Shown here piece by piece: positions 50,729 through 59,369 of a stretch of 64,000 nucleotides of DNA. The stretch covers positions 1-64,000 of the forward strand of contig NZ_VCJS01000026.1 of assembly GCF_005893125.1 (NCBI RefSeq), written 5' to 3'. The notes under the pieces are model-generated. The model saw only the letters and a program-made list of their open reading frames with translations. It had not been told where the DNA came from and made no database searches. The translations under genes and the position numbers were made by a program. Position 1 is the first letter of the stretch; every line of letters starts with the position of its first letter. Origin of the DNA: Nonomuraea basaltis (GTDB lineage Bacteria; Actinomycetota; Actinomycetes; Streptosporangiales; Streptosporangiaceae).

Positions 50729-51097
50729 ATGGAATCGTCCGACAGAATACCTGATGCAGGCACCCAATATACGCAGGAAATACACCGTCGCCTGTCGGCT
50801 GCCCATAAGACCGCCGAAGTGGCGCGCATCGTAATGGGGGTAATAAGCGGGATGCTGGGCGTGCTTGCGATGGCAGCAAGCTTTATGCCGACTAACTACG
50901 ACTGGGACTCTAGTATGCCGGATTACACTGATGTGAACATGGTGACAATCACGGCTGTTTCGTCCGGGCTTGCCATACTATTCACTGCGGCGTCTATCGC
51001 GTTCCTGTGGAGGAGAAAGATTGTAGTTGTTGGCTTGATCCTCCTAGTTGCTGTAGATATTTATCGATTTGCTACCCTTGTCCCTCATTACAGTTGA
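50729..51097 (+). CDS. Small three-helix membrane protein, candidate immunity protein
   Basis: A 122-residue protein starting 76 bases after the RHS toxin, with GGGAGG upstream of its ATG. Three hydrophobic helices are predicted: RIVMGVISGMLGVLAMAASF (36-55), MVTITAVSSGLAILFTAASI (about 72-91) and KIVVVGLILLVAVDIY (about 97-112). I recognise no family. Position immediately 3' of a polymorphic toxin, small size and low GC shared with the toxin domain are the usual traits of immunity genes; a membrane location would suit a toxin acting on the cell wall. The role is inference only. Confidence 0.6.
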   Translation: MESSDRIPDAGTQYTQEIHRRLSAAHKTAEVARIVMGVISGMLGVLAMAASFMPTNYDWDSSMPDYTDVNMVTITAVSSGLAILFTAASIAFLWRRKIVVVGLILLVAVDIYRFATLVPHYS

Positions 51098-51238
51098 ACG
51101 GATGCTGCAAGCGGTCCTAGACTCGATCTTTATCGATCGTAGCTTCCTTTCGCCTCCGGGATTTTGAAGATCGAGTCATGTTGAGGTGTGTGTGGCTGAT
51201 GGTGGCGGCTGCGGTGTAACGCTGGGTGATAGTCGCAG
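51098..51238. other. Junction between toxin module and mobile-element debris
   Basis: No gene. The sequence ATTTTGAAGATCGAGTCATG at about 51161-51180 resembles TTTATTGAAGATCGGCTGCG at about 52416-52435 in the same orientation, on the other side of the transposase remnant; the two may be relics of element ends. Confidence 0.3.
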
Positions 51239-51560
51239 TTAGGCGGCCAGGTGGGCGTCCCGGGCGAGGGCGTCGATGGCAGCCTGGTAGGCGCGTGAGG
51301 CGGAGCGTAGACGGCTGTCGGCCGGTGGGTCGGGATCGATGATCTGGGTAAGGAATCGCTGGGCCAGGTGGGTGATGAAGAGCGCGTGTGCGATCCCGGT
51401 GGGGGTGACCTGGTAGGTGCGGCTGTGCGGGATGCGGGTGATGATGCCGTGGGCGCGGAGTCTGCGCAGGTCGTAGCTGATCTGGCCGCTGGTCATGGCC
51501 TCGGGAGTAAGCCCCAGCAGGGGCGCGAGGTGGTGGCGCAGGAGGCGGTTGGTGAAGCCT
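51239..51560 (-). pseudogene. C-terminal fragment of an actinobacterial unknown-function family
   Basis: Read leftward the frame gives GFTNRLLRHHLAPLLGLTPE, then MTSGQISYDLRRLRAHGIIT and RIPHSRTYQVTPTGIAHALF. This matches, by order and spacing, residues of the second copy on the plus strand at 54430-54640 (GFTNKNLRVLMTGLLG, MIYDLRWLRLNWLIRRLP, YVLTDE). Only the C-terminal winged-helix-like end survives. The other end is cut cleanly at about 51560 where the transposase remnant begins. Confidence 0.65.
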
Positions 51561-52368
51561 CAGCCGTCGTCGCAGCTCGGCGAGCTTGGTGTTGGCCAGC
51601 TGGACCAGGTGGAAATGATCGACGACGATGACCGCGTGCGGAAGCGCGGCGCGGACCGCGCAACGGAACACCTGGCACATGTCGATCGCCACATGGGTGA
51701 CGGCGCGCCTCCACCGGGCACCCTGGGCGGTCAGCCAGGCGGCGACCACGGTCGAGACCCGGCCCTCGACCTGGCCGAGCAGTCCTTGATCGCCGGCCAG
51801 ATCGGTAAAGCCGACATGTCAGCGGTCGGTGATCAGCCGGTACTTGCCGGTGTCGGGGTCCTGCTCCCAGCGGGGGGGCGCCCCGGCGGATTTCATCGAT
51901 CCCGATCGCCGCGGTCGGTGCGGGCTAGGCGGGCAGGACCTCGGCGGCGTAGGCGCGTAGTTCATGCATCGCCACCGGCCAGGAGACCCGGTGATCGCGG
52001 GCGGCCTGGGCAACGGTGCGCCCGCCATCTACCGCCGCTCGTCCGCAGGCGCGGCGTAACCGGGCGGTTGTCCGCATCCTGGCACCGACCTGGCCGATCC
52101 GTTCGGTGAACGAGCCGCGTGGGTATTGGCGCTCGCGGCAGACCCAGCGACGCTTGTGCCAGCGCAAACTCACCGGCTCGCCACCCCTGCACAGGTCGCG
52201 TGGCGCGGTGACCACGCACTCTTTGACCCGGGTGGCGAACACTCCACAGGTCGGGCACGCCGTCGCGGTCTCGTCATCGTTGACCAGATGGACCGTCCGG
52301 TGACCCTCACCGTCCAGTTCCACGCGTAGCACCGCCACGCCCTTCCAGCCCCAGCAGCAACGTCGCAT
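51561..52368 (-). pseudogene. Decayed ISL3-family transposase
   Basis: From about 52368 leftward: a zinc-finger N-terminus (ACPTCGVFATRVKECVVTAPRD, LRWHKRRWVCRERQYPRGSF), an HTH (TVAQAARDHRVSWPVAMHELR), IGIDEIRRG and WEQDPDTGKYRLITDR, then STVVAAWLTAQGARWRRAVTHVAIDMCQVF and VIVVDHFHLVQLANTKLAEL of the DDE domain. The frame is broken by a TAG at 51925-51927, a shift in the C-run near 51875-51885, a TGA where RW is expected, and truncation at about 51560. It cannot encode an active enzyme. It marks an old insertion next to the RHS module. Confidence 0.8.
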
Positions 52369-52639
52369 CGGAGGCAGTCTCTGTAAAGATGTTCACGCCC
52401 GTGGTTTATTGAAGATCGGCTGCGTCGAGAAAAGCCATGATCTACGAGAGCCGCGGGCGTCTTTCATCTGGGGCGATCGCTACCTCATGCTGTCACTCAC
52501 AGTCACCTGAGTGCGGTTCGCCCCCAGCCCCTCCCCGCTTAAGTTCGAAGAGCCGGTATAGTTCAGTCTCCTTCGAAGAGCTATAGTTAACAGTTGATTG
52601 GAGTGATCAGCGATTCGTGGGTGGAGAAGGCGAGTCTAT
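52369..52639. other. Gap between transposase remnant and lipoprotein gene
   Basis: No gene is visible. GC content falls markedly from about 52540 into the next gene. Sequence near 52385-52480 is probably the right end of the decayed insertion sequence, but no clean terminal inverted repeat could be matched by eye to the left side. Confidence 0.35.
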
Positions 52640-53083
52640 TTGACTCGTCTGCTGAAATCTTCGATAGTTTTCGCAATGGTTGTCGTCATAGCCTCATCTC
52701 TGTCTGGCTGCAAGTACATGTGGTGGTCGGAGGAAGATTGTAGGCAAGAAGCCAGCAAGCAAGTTGCTGACCTCAAGAGGGCTGTCTCGCAGTATCTGCC
52801 TGAACCGATTGGGGCGGCTCTAGAGGGGCAGGATGGATGCGATTCCGGAGACGAAGGTGGATGGCTATCTGCCACAGTGGACCGAACTGCAGATGTCGAA
52901 GGGATTATCGGCAGATTCACTGCTCAAGGCTGGACTCGAATCGAATTGCAGCCGACTGCATGCAACGTAAAATGTATCGCTGGCGTCAGTGGTCGATGGA
53001 ATGAGCGGGTGATCGAGGTGGTTATCGGCGAGACCCAGAACGACGAGTATCTCGAGGTCACAGCTGAGTTTGTAAATCTCTGA
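52640..53083 (+). CDS. Small low-GC lipoprotein of unknown function
   Basis: A 147-residue lipoprotein from a TTG start with GGAGAAGG upstream. The signal peptide VFAMVVVIASSLSGC ends in a lipobox with Cys24. The mature part has paired cysteines (EDCRQEASKQVADLKRAVSQ, DGCDSGDEGG, PTACNVKCIAG) and no recognised domain. The DNA is near 50% GC with non-host codon use, like the RHS toxin tip. It sits alone between mobile-element fragments. An imported gene is clear; a second immunity-type role (for example a periplasmic lysozyme inhibitor) is possible but unsupported. Confidence 0.6.
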   Translation: MTRLLKSSIVFAMVVVIASSLSGCKYMWWSEEDCRQEASKQVADLKRAVSQYLPEPIGAALEGQDGCDSGDEGGWLSATVDRTADVEGIIGRFTAQGWTRIELQPTACNVKCIAGVSGRWNERVIEVVIGETQNDEYLEVTAEFVNL

Positions 53084-53190
53084 GGTTTTGCCATATGCTC
53101 AATCCCTTAATGCGAGAACGCAGCCTTCGGGGTCAAGGACTTGACTTTCGCTCTTTTGGCTGACGGTCACGCGGCGTTCTCGACGGGCAT

Positions 53191-54805
53191 GTGAAGCTGG
53201 ACATCGAATGCCTGGACCGGATCTACCTCAACGCCTACGTACCGATCCTGCAGACCAGCTCACAGGTGGTGGCGTTCCTGTCCGGGCACCTGGGCTTCCC
53301 GCTTCCCTCGCCCGTGCTGTTCAAGCAGCTGGGCGATCGATTCCGGCGCGCGGTTGTCTCCTTCGCCGAGGCCAAACCACATCCCGTGGGTGAAGTTCAG
53401 CAAGGACCAGGCCAAGCTGGAGACGATGACCCCATATCTGGCCCGTCAGGCCGCGACGGGACGATCCGGGGTCGTGGTGATCGGGGCGGCCCAGGAATTC
53501 CAGCGACTCTGGACGGCTTATGAGGGCAAGACCTCGACCGGCACCCCGCGCTGGAGCTTCGTCAAGGCCGACCGGCGGGTGACCTGCTACTACTTCTACC
53601 TGTGGGACGCCGACTTCGGCCCGGCCTTCATCAAGGTGTGCGCCTACTTCCCCTACCCGGGCAAGATCTGGTTCAACGGCCACGAATGGGCCAAACGCCA
53701 AGCCGCCAAGGCCGGCCTCGGCTACACCGAGCTATCCAACGGCTTCGCCACCTGCACGAACCCAGCCGCCCTGCAGGAGATCTGCGACCGGCTCGCCTCC
53801 GAGACGATCAACGTATTCGTCCAGCGCTGGCTGGCGCGCCTGCCATTGCCTTTCACCGAGAAGGACCACGATGCGGGCTATTGGTGGGAGACCTTCATGC
53901 GGCAGATCGAGATCTCCCGCACCCTGGTCTTCGACGCTCCCCGGCACGCCCGCGGCTTCTTCGAAGCCCTCATCGCCGACAACCTCGACATCGGCCGCCT
54001 GCACAACGTCGAGATCATCTTCGGTCGGCGGGTGCGTCGCGACACCCTGGGGACCTTTCGCACCGCGATCGATCGCCGTGATAACGGCGGCGTCCTGGTC
54101 AACGTCTTCTACAAGCACTCCCGGATCAAGCAGTACCTCAAAGACGGCCGCGCGATGCGGATCGAAACCGTCGTCAACGCCCCCCGTGGCCTGGGCTGCA
54201 ACGTCCGGCTACCCAACCTTGAGGAGCTTCAGCCCAAGGCCCGCGCCGCCAACCGGCGCATCCTGGAAGTCGAACGTGCCGGCCAGGGCTGCGTCCTGGC
54301 GAGTCCAGCCTTTGAGCGGATCGCGCACCCCACCGTGGACGCGGTGGGGCGGAGGACCCCGGCGCTACGCTTCGGCGATCCTCGGGTCATGGCCCTGGCC
54401 GGCGCCCTGTGCCAGACGCTGCTCGCCGCCACCGGCTTCACCAACAAGAACCTTCGCGTCTTGATGACCGGACTGCTCGGCACCACCAGCTACAGCACCA
54501 GCCAGATGATCTACGACCTGCGCTGGCTCCGCCTCAACTGGCTGATCCGCCGACTCCCACGGTCCAACCGCTACGTGCTCACCGACGAGCGCATACGTAT
54601 CGCCGTCTTCTACACCAAGATCTACAACCGGTTACTCGTCCCGCTCACCCCGGCCGATCAACCTCAAGCGCCGCCCGAGCTCCTTCGGCTGATCCATCCG
54701 GTCTGTCCGGCTTGCTTCTGCGGTGCCCTTACACCTCTGTCGCGTAGACCTCTGTCGCGTAGGCCGGCACGTCTAGGGCGGAGATCGGCGGGTCGGCCGT
54801 GGTGA
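53191..54805 (+). pseudogene. Frameshifted member of an actinobacterial unknown-function family
   Basis: The N-terminus (IECLDRIYLNAYVPILQTSS, QVVAFLSGHLGFPLPSPVLF, RFRRAVVSFAEA) is in one frame from GTG 53191, and the rest (NHIPWVKFSKDQAKLETMTP, then KADRRVTCYYFYLWDADFGP, GKIWFNGHEWAKRQAAKAGL) is in the next. The shift occurs at the AAA run 53374-53376; removing one A restores SFAEANHIPWVKF. The family, about 500 residues, is common and often multi-copy in actinomycetes near mobile elements, and its function is unknown to me. The C-terminus has a winged-helix-like end (STSQMIYDLRWLRLNWLIRR). The reading frame runs into the tail of the opposite-strand HATPase gene, so the real end is also unclear. 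Confidence 0.7.
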
Positions 54806-55196
54806 GCACTTCGGCCCATGTCACCCTGCCGCCCAGGGCGTTGTCGCCGATGCCCCAGCGGAGCGCTGTCTCTTCAACGATCTGCAGGCCCCGGCCCGAG
54901 CACTCCATTTCGCTGGGCTGGCGCACGTAGGGAACGGTCAGCCCACCGTCATCCATTACGTCGATACGCGCCAGGTCGTTGCCGATCGCCCGGACGTCCA
55001 GGGTGATCAGCCCGCCGGCAAGGCCGGAGACGGAGTGCATCACCGCGTTCGCGACCAGTTCGCTGACCACGAGCTGCACACCGGTCACGTTCCGATGCCC
55101 CGCTGTCGTCAGGACACACTTGACGCAATGACGAGCCACCGGCACCGAGCTCGGCACTCCTGGGAACACCAACTCGGCGAGAAACCGCTCGCTCAT
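54729..55196 (-). CDS. ATP-binding anti-sigma regulatory-type protein (HATPase_c_2)
   Basis: About 155 residues from ATG 55196 (an earlier in-frame start is at 55265). It is a single GHKL ATPase domain of the RsbW type: VVSELVANAVMHSVSG is the N box, IDVMDDGGLTVP the DxGxG loop and MECSGRGLQIVEETALRWG the lid/G2 region. Such proteins lie next to XRE-DUF5753/DUF397 genes in actinomycetes and are linked to developmental control. The C-terminus ends YATEVYATEV from a 15-bp tandem duplication (54733-54762). It overlaps the end of the frameshifted gene on the opposite strand. Confidence 0.82.
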   Translation of the reverse strand: MSERFLAELVFPGVPSSVPVARHCVKCVLTTAGHRNVTGVQLVVSELVANAVMHSVSGLAGGLITLDVRAIGNDLARIDVMDDGGLTVPYVRQPSEMECSGRGLQIVEETALRWGIGDNALGGRVTWAEVLTTADPPISALDVPAYATEVYATEV

Positions 55197-55677
55197 CGCC
55201 CGGCTCCCCGAAACGCTCGCGTCGCCGAGTCTGGGCGGAGTGTGTTCGTAAGGTGCCAGGGCCACTGTCTACGGGTGAGGGCCCGAGGGTCCATTCGCAG
55301 CCTCGTCTCGGTCTGTGTCAGTCCCGACGGCACGGGGGTTCTCGGGTCGGGGAGTTCGTCGTGGGGTGACGGCTCGCGCGTCGGGGACGCGCTCAGGCGC
55401 TGGAGTTTCCACATCAGAGGCGCCGAGCGGTGGGGCCCTCCATGAGCCGAGCTGTAGGCCATTGTTCACTCCTTCGCTGTACGCCTGGTTGCTGGGGCTT
55501 CTGCCTATGGGTCACGGCAGCTATCACGCTGAGCAACGTCTGAGGTGTCGCTGCTCCTTCTCGTTCCTCTCGGTCATGATGTGCTTACTCTGAGCATCGT
55601 GTCAATGCACTGTGCAACTTCAAGTTGATTAGAGCTATCGGTGACCACAATGCGCACGGATCTGACACACTTAGTCC
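55197..55677. promoter_or_regulatory. Divergent gap with adjacent palindromes at 55606-55627
   Basis: No gene is seen here. TGCAC-T-GTGCA (55606-55616) and CAACTT-C-AAGTTG (55615-55627) are perfect odd palindromes that abut, 50-70 bases before the XRE gene. They are likely operators of the XRE regulator or of another dimeric repressor. The rest of the gap (from about 55266) shows no further signals. Confidence 0.5.
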
Positions 55678-56520
55678 ATGTCTTCAAGTCACAGCCCGAC
55701 CGTGAGACTGCGGCGCCTGGCGCGTGAGCTGCGCAAGCTGCGAGAGGACAGCGGTTTGACACCCGAAGCCGCCGCCGCACAGCTCGGGTGGAGCCGAAGC
55801 AAGGTCAGTCGCATCGAAACCGGCCGGACCATGGCGAGCCGCTCCGATGTAGGTGCCGTGTGCGACCTCTATGGCATCAACTCCGCTGATCGCGCCGGAC
55901 TGATTCAACTGGCGAGCGAGGTACGGCAGCGTGGATGGTGGACCGCCTACGCCGATGTGTTCACCGGCTCCTACATCGGGCTCGAAGACGAAGCGGCCCT
56001 GATCCGGCAATGGGAAGTGCAGCTCATCCCGGGTCTGCTCCAGACCGAGGACTACGCCCGAACCGTGATCTCACTGCATCGCCCCCAAGCGGAGGTGCAG
56101 CGCCGCGTCATGGCCCGCATGGCTCGGCGCACACTGCTCAGCCGACCCGACGCGCCACAGCTCCGCGCCATCCTGGACGAGGCCGCCATCCGTCGCCCGA
56201 TCGGCGGCGATCAAGTCATGCACGAACAGCTCGAAGCGCTCTTGATCGCCGCCAGGCGAGCCAACATCGAGATCAGGGTCCTTCCTTTCAGCGCGGGTGA
56301 GCACGCTGGATTGGAAGGAGCGTTCACCATCCTCAGTTTCTCCGAAGAGATCGACCCCGATGTCGCCTACGTGGAAGGCACGGCAGGCGACATCTACGTG
56401 GAAAGCTCCGACCAAGTCGACCGCTGTAAGCTCATATATGAACGCATTTTGGACGCCGCCCTGTCCGCAGAGGACTCTTTGGGGCTGATCTCGACTGTCA
56501 AGGACAAGCTAGGCCCATGA
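55678..56520 (+). CDS. XRE-family regulator with DUF5753 domain
   Basis: A 280-residue regulator typical of actinomycetes: N-terminal HTH_31 (LARELRKLREDSGLTPEAAAAQLGWSRSKVSRIETGR, residues 11-48) and a C-terminal DUF5753 domain (GLEDEAALIRQWEVQLIPGLLQTEDYARTVI and VLPFSAGEHAGLEGAFTILSF). Members paired with DUF397 proteins affect development and antibiotic production in Streptomyces. The stop overlaps the DUF397 start (ATGA). It is divergent from the HATPase gene, forming the common three-gene module. Confidence 0.9.
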   Translation: MSSSHSPTVRLRRLARELRKLREDSGLTPEAAAAQLGWSRSKVSRIETGRTMASRSDVGAVCDLYGINSADRAGLIQLASEVRQRGWWTAYADVFTGSYIGLEDEAALIRQWEVQLIPGLLQTEDYARTVISLHRPQAEVQRRVMARMARRTLLSRPDAPQLRAILDEAAIRRPIGGDQVMHEQLEALLIAARRANIEIRVLPFSAGEHAGLEGAFTILSFSEEIDPDVAYVEGTAGDIYVESSDQVDRCKLIYERILDAALSAEDSLGLISTVKDKLGP

Positions 56521-56720
56521 TCGATCTCTCCCAGGCCAAGTTTCGCAAGAGCAGCTACAGCGGAAGCGGCAACAACTGCGTCGAGGTAGCGACCAACCTC
56601 CCTGGCGTGGTGGTCATGCGAGACAGCAAGGACCCCCACGGACCAGCACTGGTCTTCACTCGCCCCGACTTCGAAGCCTTCACGGCAGGCGTCAAGGACG
56701 GTCAGTTCGATCTCGCCTGA
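56517..56720 (+). CDS. DUF397 protein
   Basis: A 67-residue DUF397 protein: KFRKSSYSGSGNNCVEVA, then VVVMRDSKDPHGPALVFTRPDFEAFTAGVK. It is the usual small partner of a DUF5753 XRE regulator and is thought to antagonise or modulate it, like the BldB/WhiJ-associated proteins. Four-base overlap with its partner. Confidence 0.92.
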   Translation: MIDLSQAKFRKSSYSGSGNNCVEVATNLPGVVVMRDSKDPHGPALVFTRPDFEAFTAGVKDGQFDLA

Positions 56721-56731
56721 GCCCAGGTTGG

Positions 56732-57150
56732 TTAGACGCGCCGACCGATGATCCACACGTTGCGCAGGTCCAGCCCGGTCACGTCGCGCACGACGTTCTC
56801 CTCGGCCATCTCTTCGAACACGCTGTTCGTCACCTGGACGCCGCGGATGGGGTTGCCCGGATTGCCGATCAGGTAGAACGCCCCGAGGCGCCCGTCCGGC
56901 ACGCAGACTGCGAATATCGATGCCCGCCCACGTCCGGGAAGTGCGGGCCGGTGTCCTTGTTCTCGTAGTTCAGGGCCACCTCGATGACCGCGTCGGCGGC
57001 CTGCCCCACGGTGACGTCCCTGACGTAGACATCCCTGACGTGGCCGCCGCGTTCGGGGTTGGTCTTGACGCCGATCGCTCGTTCCAGGCGTGTGCTGCCC
57101 CTCGCGCAGTTCCAGGCGAACACCCGGCGCACACCGCCGGCTGCCGATGG
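56732..57150 (-). pseudogene. GH28 polygalacturonase remnant
   Basis: Two reading frames give consecutive parts of a GH28 pectinase C-terminus: VFAWNCARGSTRLERAIGVK, TNPERGGHVRDVYVRDVTVG and ALNYENKDTGPHFPDVGG, then (after a shift near 56930) FYLIGNPGNPIRGVQVTNSV and ENVVRDVTGLDLRNVWIIG. The parallel beta-helix repeats (RDVYVRDVTV, IRGVQVTNSVF) are typical. The N-terminal two-thirds, including the catalytic aspartates, are absent. It points to a lost pectinase beside the sugar-uptake locus. Confidence 0.6.
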
Positions 57151-57301
57151 TCACGCGGTCCTCCGTCGCGCACGTTCGGAACGGGAGATGGGGTGGAGCA
57201 AATCCTCGCATTACCAACTATTGACACATCGCGGCGTTATCAGTAACTTCGCTCCCAATTATCGGTTTCACCTCCCATTAATCGGGCCGTTAGAGGGTGC
57301 T

Positions 57302-58093
57302 ATGGCGGAGCTTGACCGTCTGGCTGGGACTCTGGAGCGCGGGTTCGCGATCCTGGAGTTGCTCGCCTCGGAGCGATCGATCACAGCGGTGCAGATCGCG
57401 GAGCGGTTGGGGCTGTCGCGAAGCGCCACCTACCGGATCTTGGGTGCGCTGCGCCAGCGGGGCTACGTGGACTGGGACGGGACCGAGCAGGTGCAGCTCG
57501 GCCAGCGTGCCGTCACCCTTGGCATGGCGGCTCTGAGCAACTTCGACCCCTACCTCGCCGCACAGGCGCACCTGCGGGATCTGTCGCGGGAGCTGTCGGA
57601 GGCCGCTCTGATGGCGGTGCGCGATGACGAGCAGATGGTGTACGTCGCCCACGAGGACGTCACCGACCACTCCATCGCGGTCCGCCGGCTGCTCGGCGTC
57701 CGTCGCCCCATGCACAGCACGTCACTCGGCAAGGCGTATCTCGCGGCTCTGCCGATCGACGAGGTCGACGCCCTCATCGACCGGCTCGACCTGACCGCGC
57801 ACACCCCGACCACGATCACCGACCGTGCGAGACTGCGCGTCGAACTCGACGAAATCCGCGCCCGCGGATACTCGATCGACAACAGCGAGAACGAGCCGGA
57901 CGTGCTGTGCTTCGGCGCCGCGATCCGCGACGAACGCGGCATGCCCATCTGCGCGATCAGCGTGGCGGGCCCGCGTGAGCGGATGCTCGGAAAACAAGAC
58001 GTGGTCCCTCATCGAGTGTCCGAAGTGGCACTCGCGATCTCCCGCCGGCTCGGGTTCGTCGGGCCAGTCAACTTTGTGAATCTCGGAAGGTAG
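57302..58093 (+). CDS. IclR-family transcriptional regulator (KdgR-like)
   Basis: A 263-residue IclR regulator: winged HTH at residues 10-60 (LERGFAILELLASERSITAV, QIAERLGLSRSATYRILGAL) and an effector domain (AALMAVRDDEQMVYVAHEDV, GVRRPMHSTSLGKAYLAALP, VLCFGAAIRDERGMPICAIS). It resembles regulators of sugar-acid and pectin catabolism such as KdgR. The ATG at 57302 is chosen from the family start; the frame is open further upstream. It directly precedes an ABC sugar importer on the same strand and likely controls it. Confidence 0.86.
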   Translation: MAELDRLAGTLERGFAILELLASERSITAVQIAERLGLSRSATYRILGALRQRGYVDWDGTEQVQLGQRAVTLGMAALSNFDPYLAAQAHLRDLSRELSEAALMAVRDDEQMVYVAHEDVTDHSIAVRRLLGVRRPMHSTSLGKAYLAALPIDEVDALIDRLDLTAHTPTTITDRARLRVELDEIRARGYSIDNSENEPDVLCFGAAIRDERGMPICAISVAGPRERMLGKQDVVPHRVSEVALAISRRLGFVGPVNFVNLGR

Positions 58094-58100
58094 CCCAAAG

Positions 58101-59369
58101 ATGCGACGGATCCTGGCCTTCTGCATCGCCACAGTGACGCTCGCCGCCTGCGCGCCGGGCACGACCAGCGGAGGCGGGGGCGAACAGGTCGATGACAAGA
58201 CGCTGACGTACCTCTACTTCACCGACGGACCTGACGAACAGGCGACCCGCAATCTGATCGCCGACTACGAGAAGAAGTCCGGCGTGAAGGTCGATCTTCA
58301 GATCGTCCCCTTCGACAATCTGGAGCAGCGACTCCAGGCCCGGCTGTCCGGCGGGAACGCGCCGGACGTGGCGCGGCTGACGGACATCTCCCCCTTCCGC
58401 AGCGATCTCCTCGACCTGAACACGTTCCAGAAGGCGGCACTGGACGACCAGTTCATCGACGGCGCGGACGCCTACACCAAGGGACCGGGCGGCGAGCTGC
58501 TCGCGGTGCCGAGCGACCTGACGATGAACGGGCCGCTGGTCAACGTGGATCAGTTCAAGAAGGCCGGGGTGTCGCTGCCGGACGTCACCAAGCCCTGGAA
58601 ATGGGATGAGATGGTGGCGGCCGCCCAGAAGGTGCAGAAGGCCAACAAGACCCAGTACGCGATCGCGATGGACGTCTCGGGGCACCGGTTCTCCACCATG
58701 CTGAGCCAGTTCGGCACCGCGTTCTTCAGCGCGGACGGCACCGCGGTGGGGCTGGACACGCAGAAGGCGACGGCGGCGGTGAAGCTCTTCGCCGAGCTCA
58801 ACACCTCCGGTGTGATGCCCGCCGACCTGTGGCTGCAGGCCGGCTCCAAGTACAAGGCCGCGAACGAGATCTTCCTGGCCCAGCAGACCCCGGTGTACCT
58901 CACCGGGAACTGGCAGGTCAGCGCATTCGCCAAGGACGCGAAGTTCACCTGGGCCGCCGCGCCGAACCCGTGCCAGGAGACGTGCGGCGGGTTCCCCGGC
59001 GGGAAGTTCACGGTGTCGTTCAAGCAGAGCAAGCGGCAGCAGGCCGCGGCCGACTTCATCGCCTACATGAACTCCAAGGAGTCGCAGGAACGCCTGGCCA
59101 AGGAGGCGAACTTCCTGCCGACCAGGAAGGACCTCATCTCCTCCGGTATCGACTACCCCCAGCGTGACGCCGACATGAAAGTGTTCCTCGCCGACGTGAG
59201 CCGGACCCCGCCGCAGGACTTCGCCACCGCCTACAGCCCGGCGTTCGCCGCCACGGCGAAGGCCGCCGTCGGAGAGCTGGGCAAGGTGCTCGCCAAGAGC
59301 GAGTCGCCGGAGCAGGCCGTCGAAGCGATCAACGCCGCGGCGGAGAAGGCGCTCAAGGACACCAAGTGA
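58101..59369 (+). CDS. Sugar ABC transporter solute-binding lipoprotein
   Basis: A 422-residue family 1 extracellular binding lipoprotein: signal peptide with lipobox LAAC (Cys17), then LTYLYFTDGPDEQATRNLIADYEKKSGVKV, QARLSGGNAPDVARL and SLPDVTKPWKWDEMVAAAQK. The GNWQVSAFAKDAKFTWAAAP stretch and the PGGKFTVSFKQSKRQQAAADFIAYMNS helix are typical. It binds an oligosaccharide, most likely pectin-derived from the context. Only seven bases follow the IclR stop, and its stop overlaps the permease GTG. Confidence 0.9.
   Translation: MRRILAFCIATVTLAACAPGTTSGGGGEQVDDKTLTYLYFTDGPDEQATRNLIADYEKKSGVKVDLQIVPFDNLEQRLQARLSGGNAPDVARLTDISPFRSDLLDLNTFQKAALDDQFIDGADAYTKGPGGELLAVPSDLTMNGPLVNVDQFKKAGVSLPDVTKPWKWDEMVAAAQKVQKANKTQYAIAMDVSGHRFSTMLSQFGTAFFSADGTAVGLDTQKATAAVKLFAELNTSGVMPADLWLQAGSKYKAANEIFLAQQTPVYLTGNWQVSAFAKDAKFTWAAAPNPCQETCGGFPGGKFTVSFKQSKRQQAAADFIAYMNSKESQERLAKEANFLPTRKDLISSGIDYPQRDADMKVFLADVSRTPPQDFATAYSPAFAATAKAAVGELGKVLAKSESPEQAVEAINAAAEKALKDTK

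Noticed and set aside
56517..56720. DUF397 gene as a possible antitoxin
   Set aside because: Its sequence and overlap with a DUF5753 XRE gene place it in the developmental regulator module, not a toxin-antitoxin pair.
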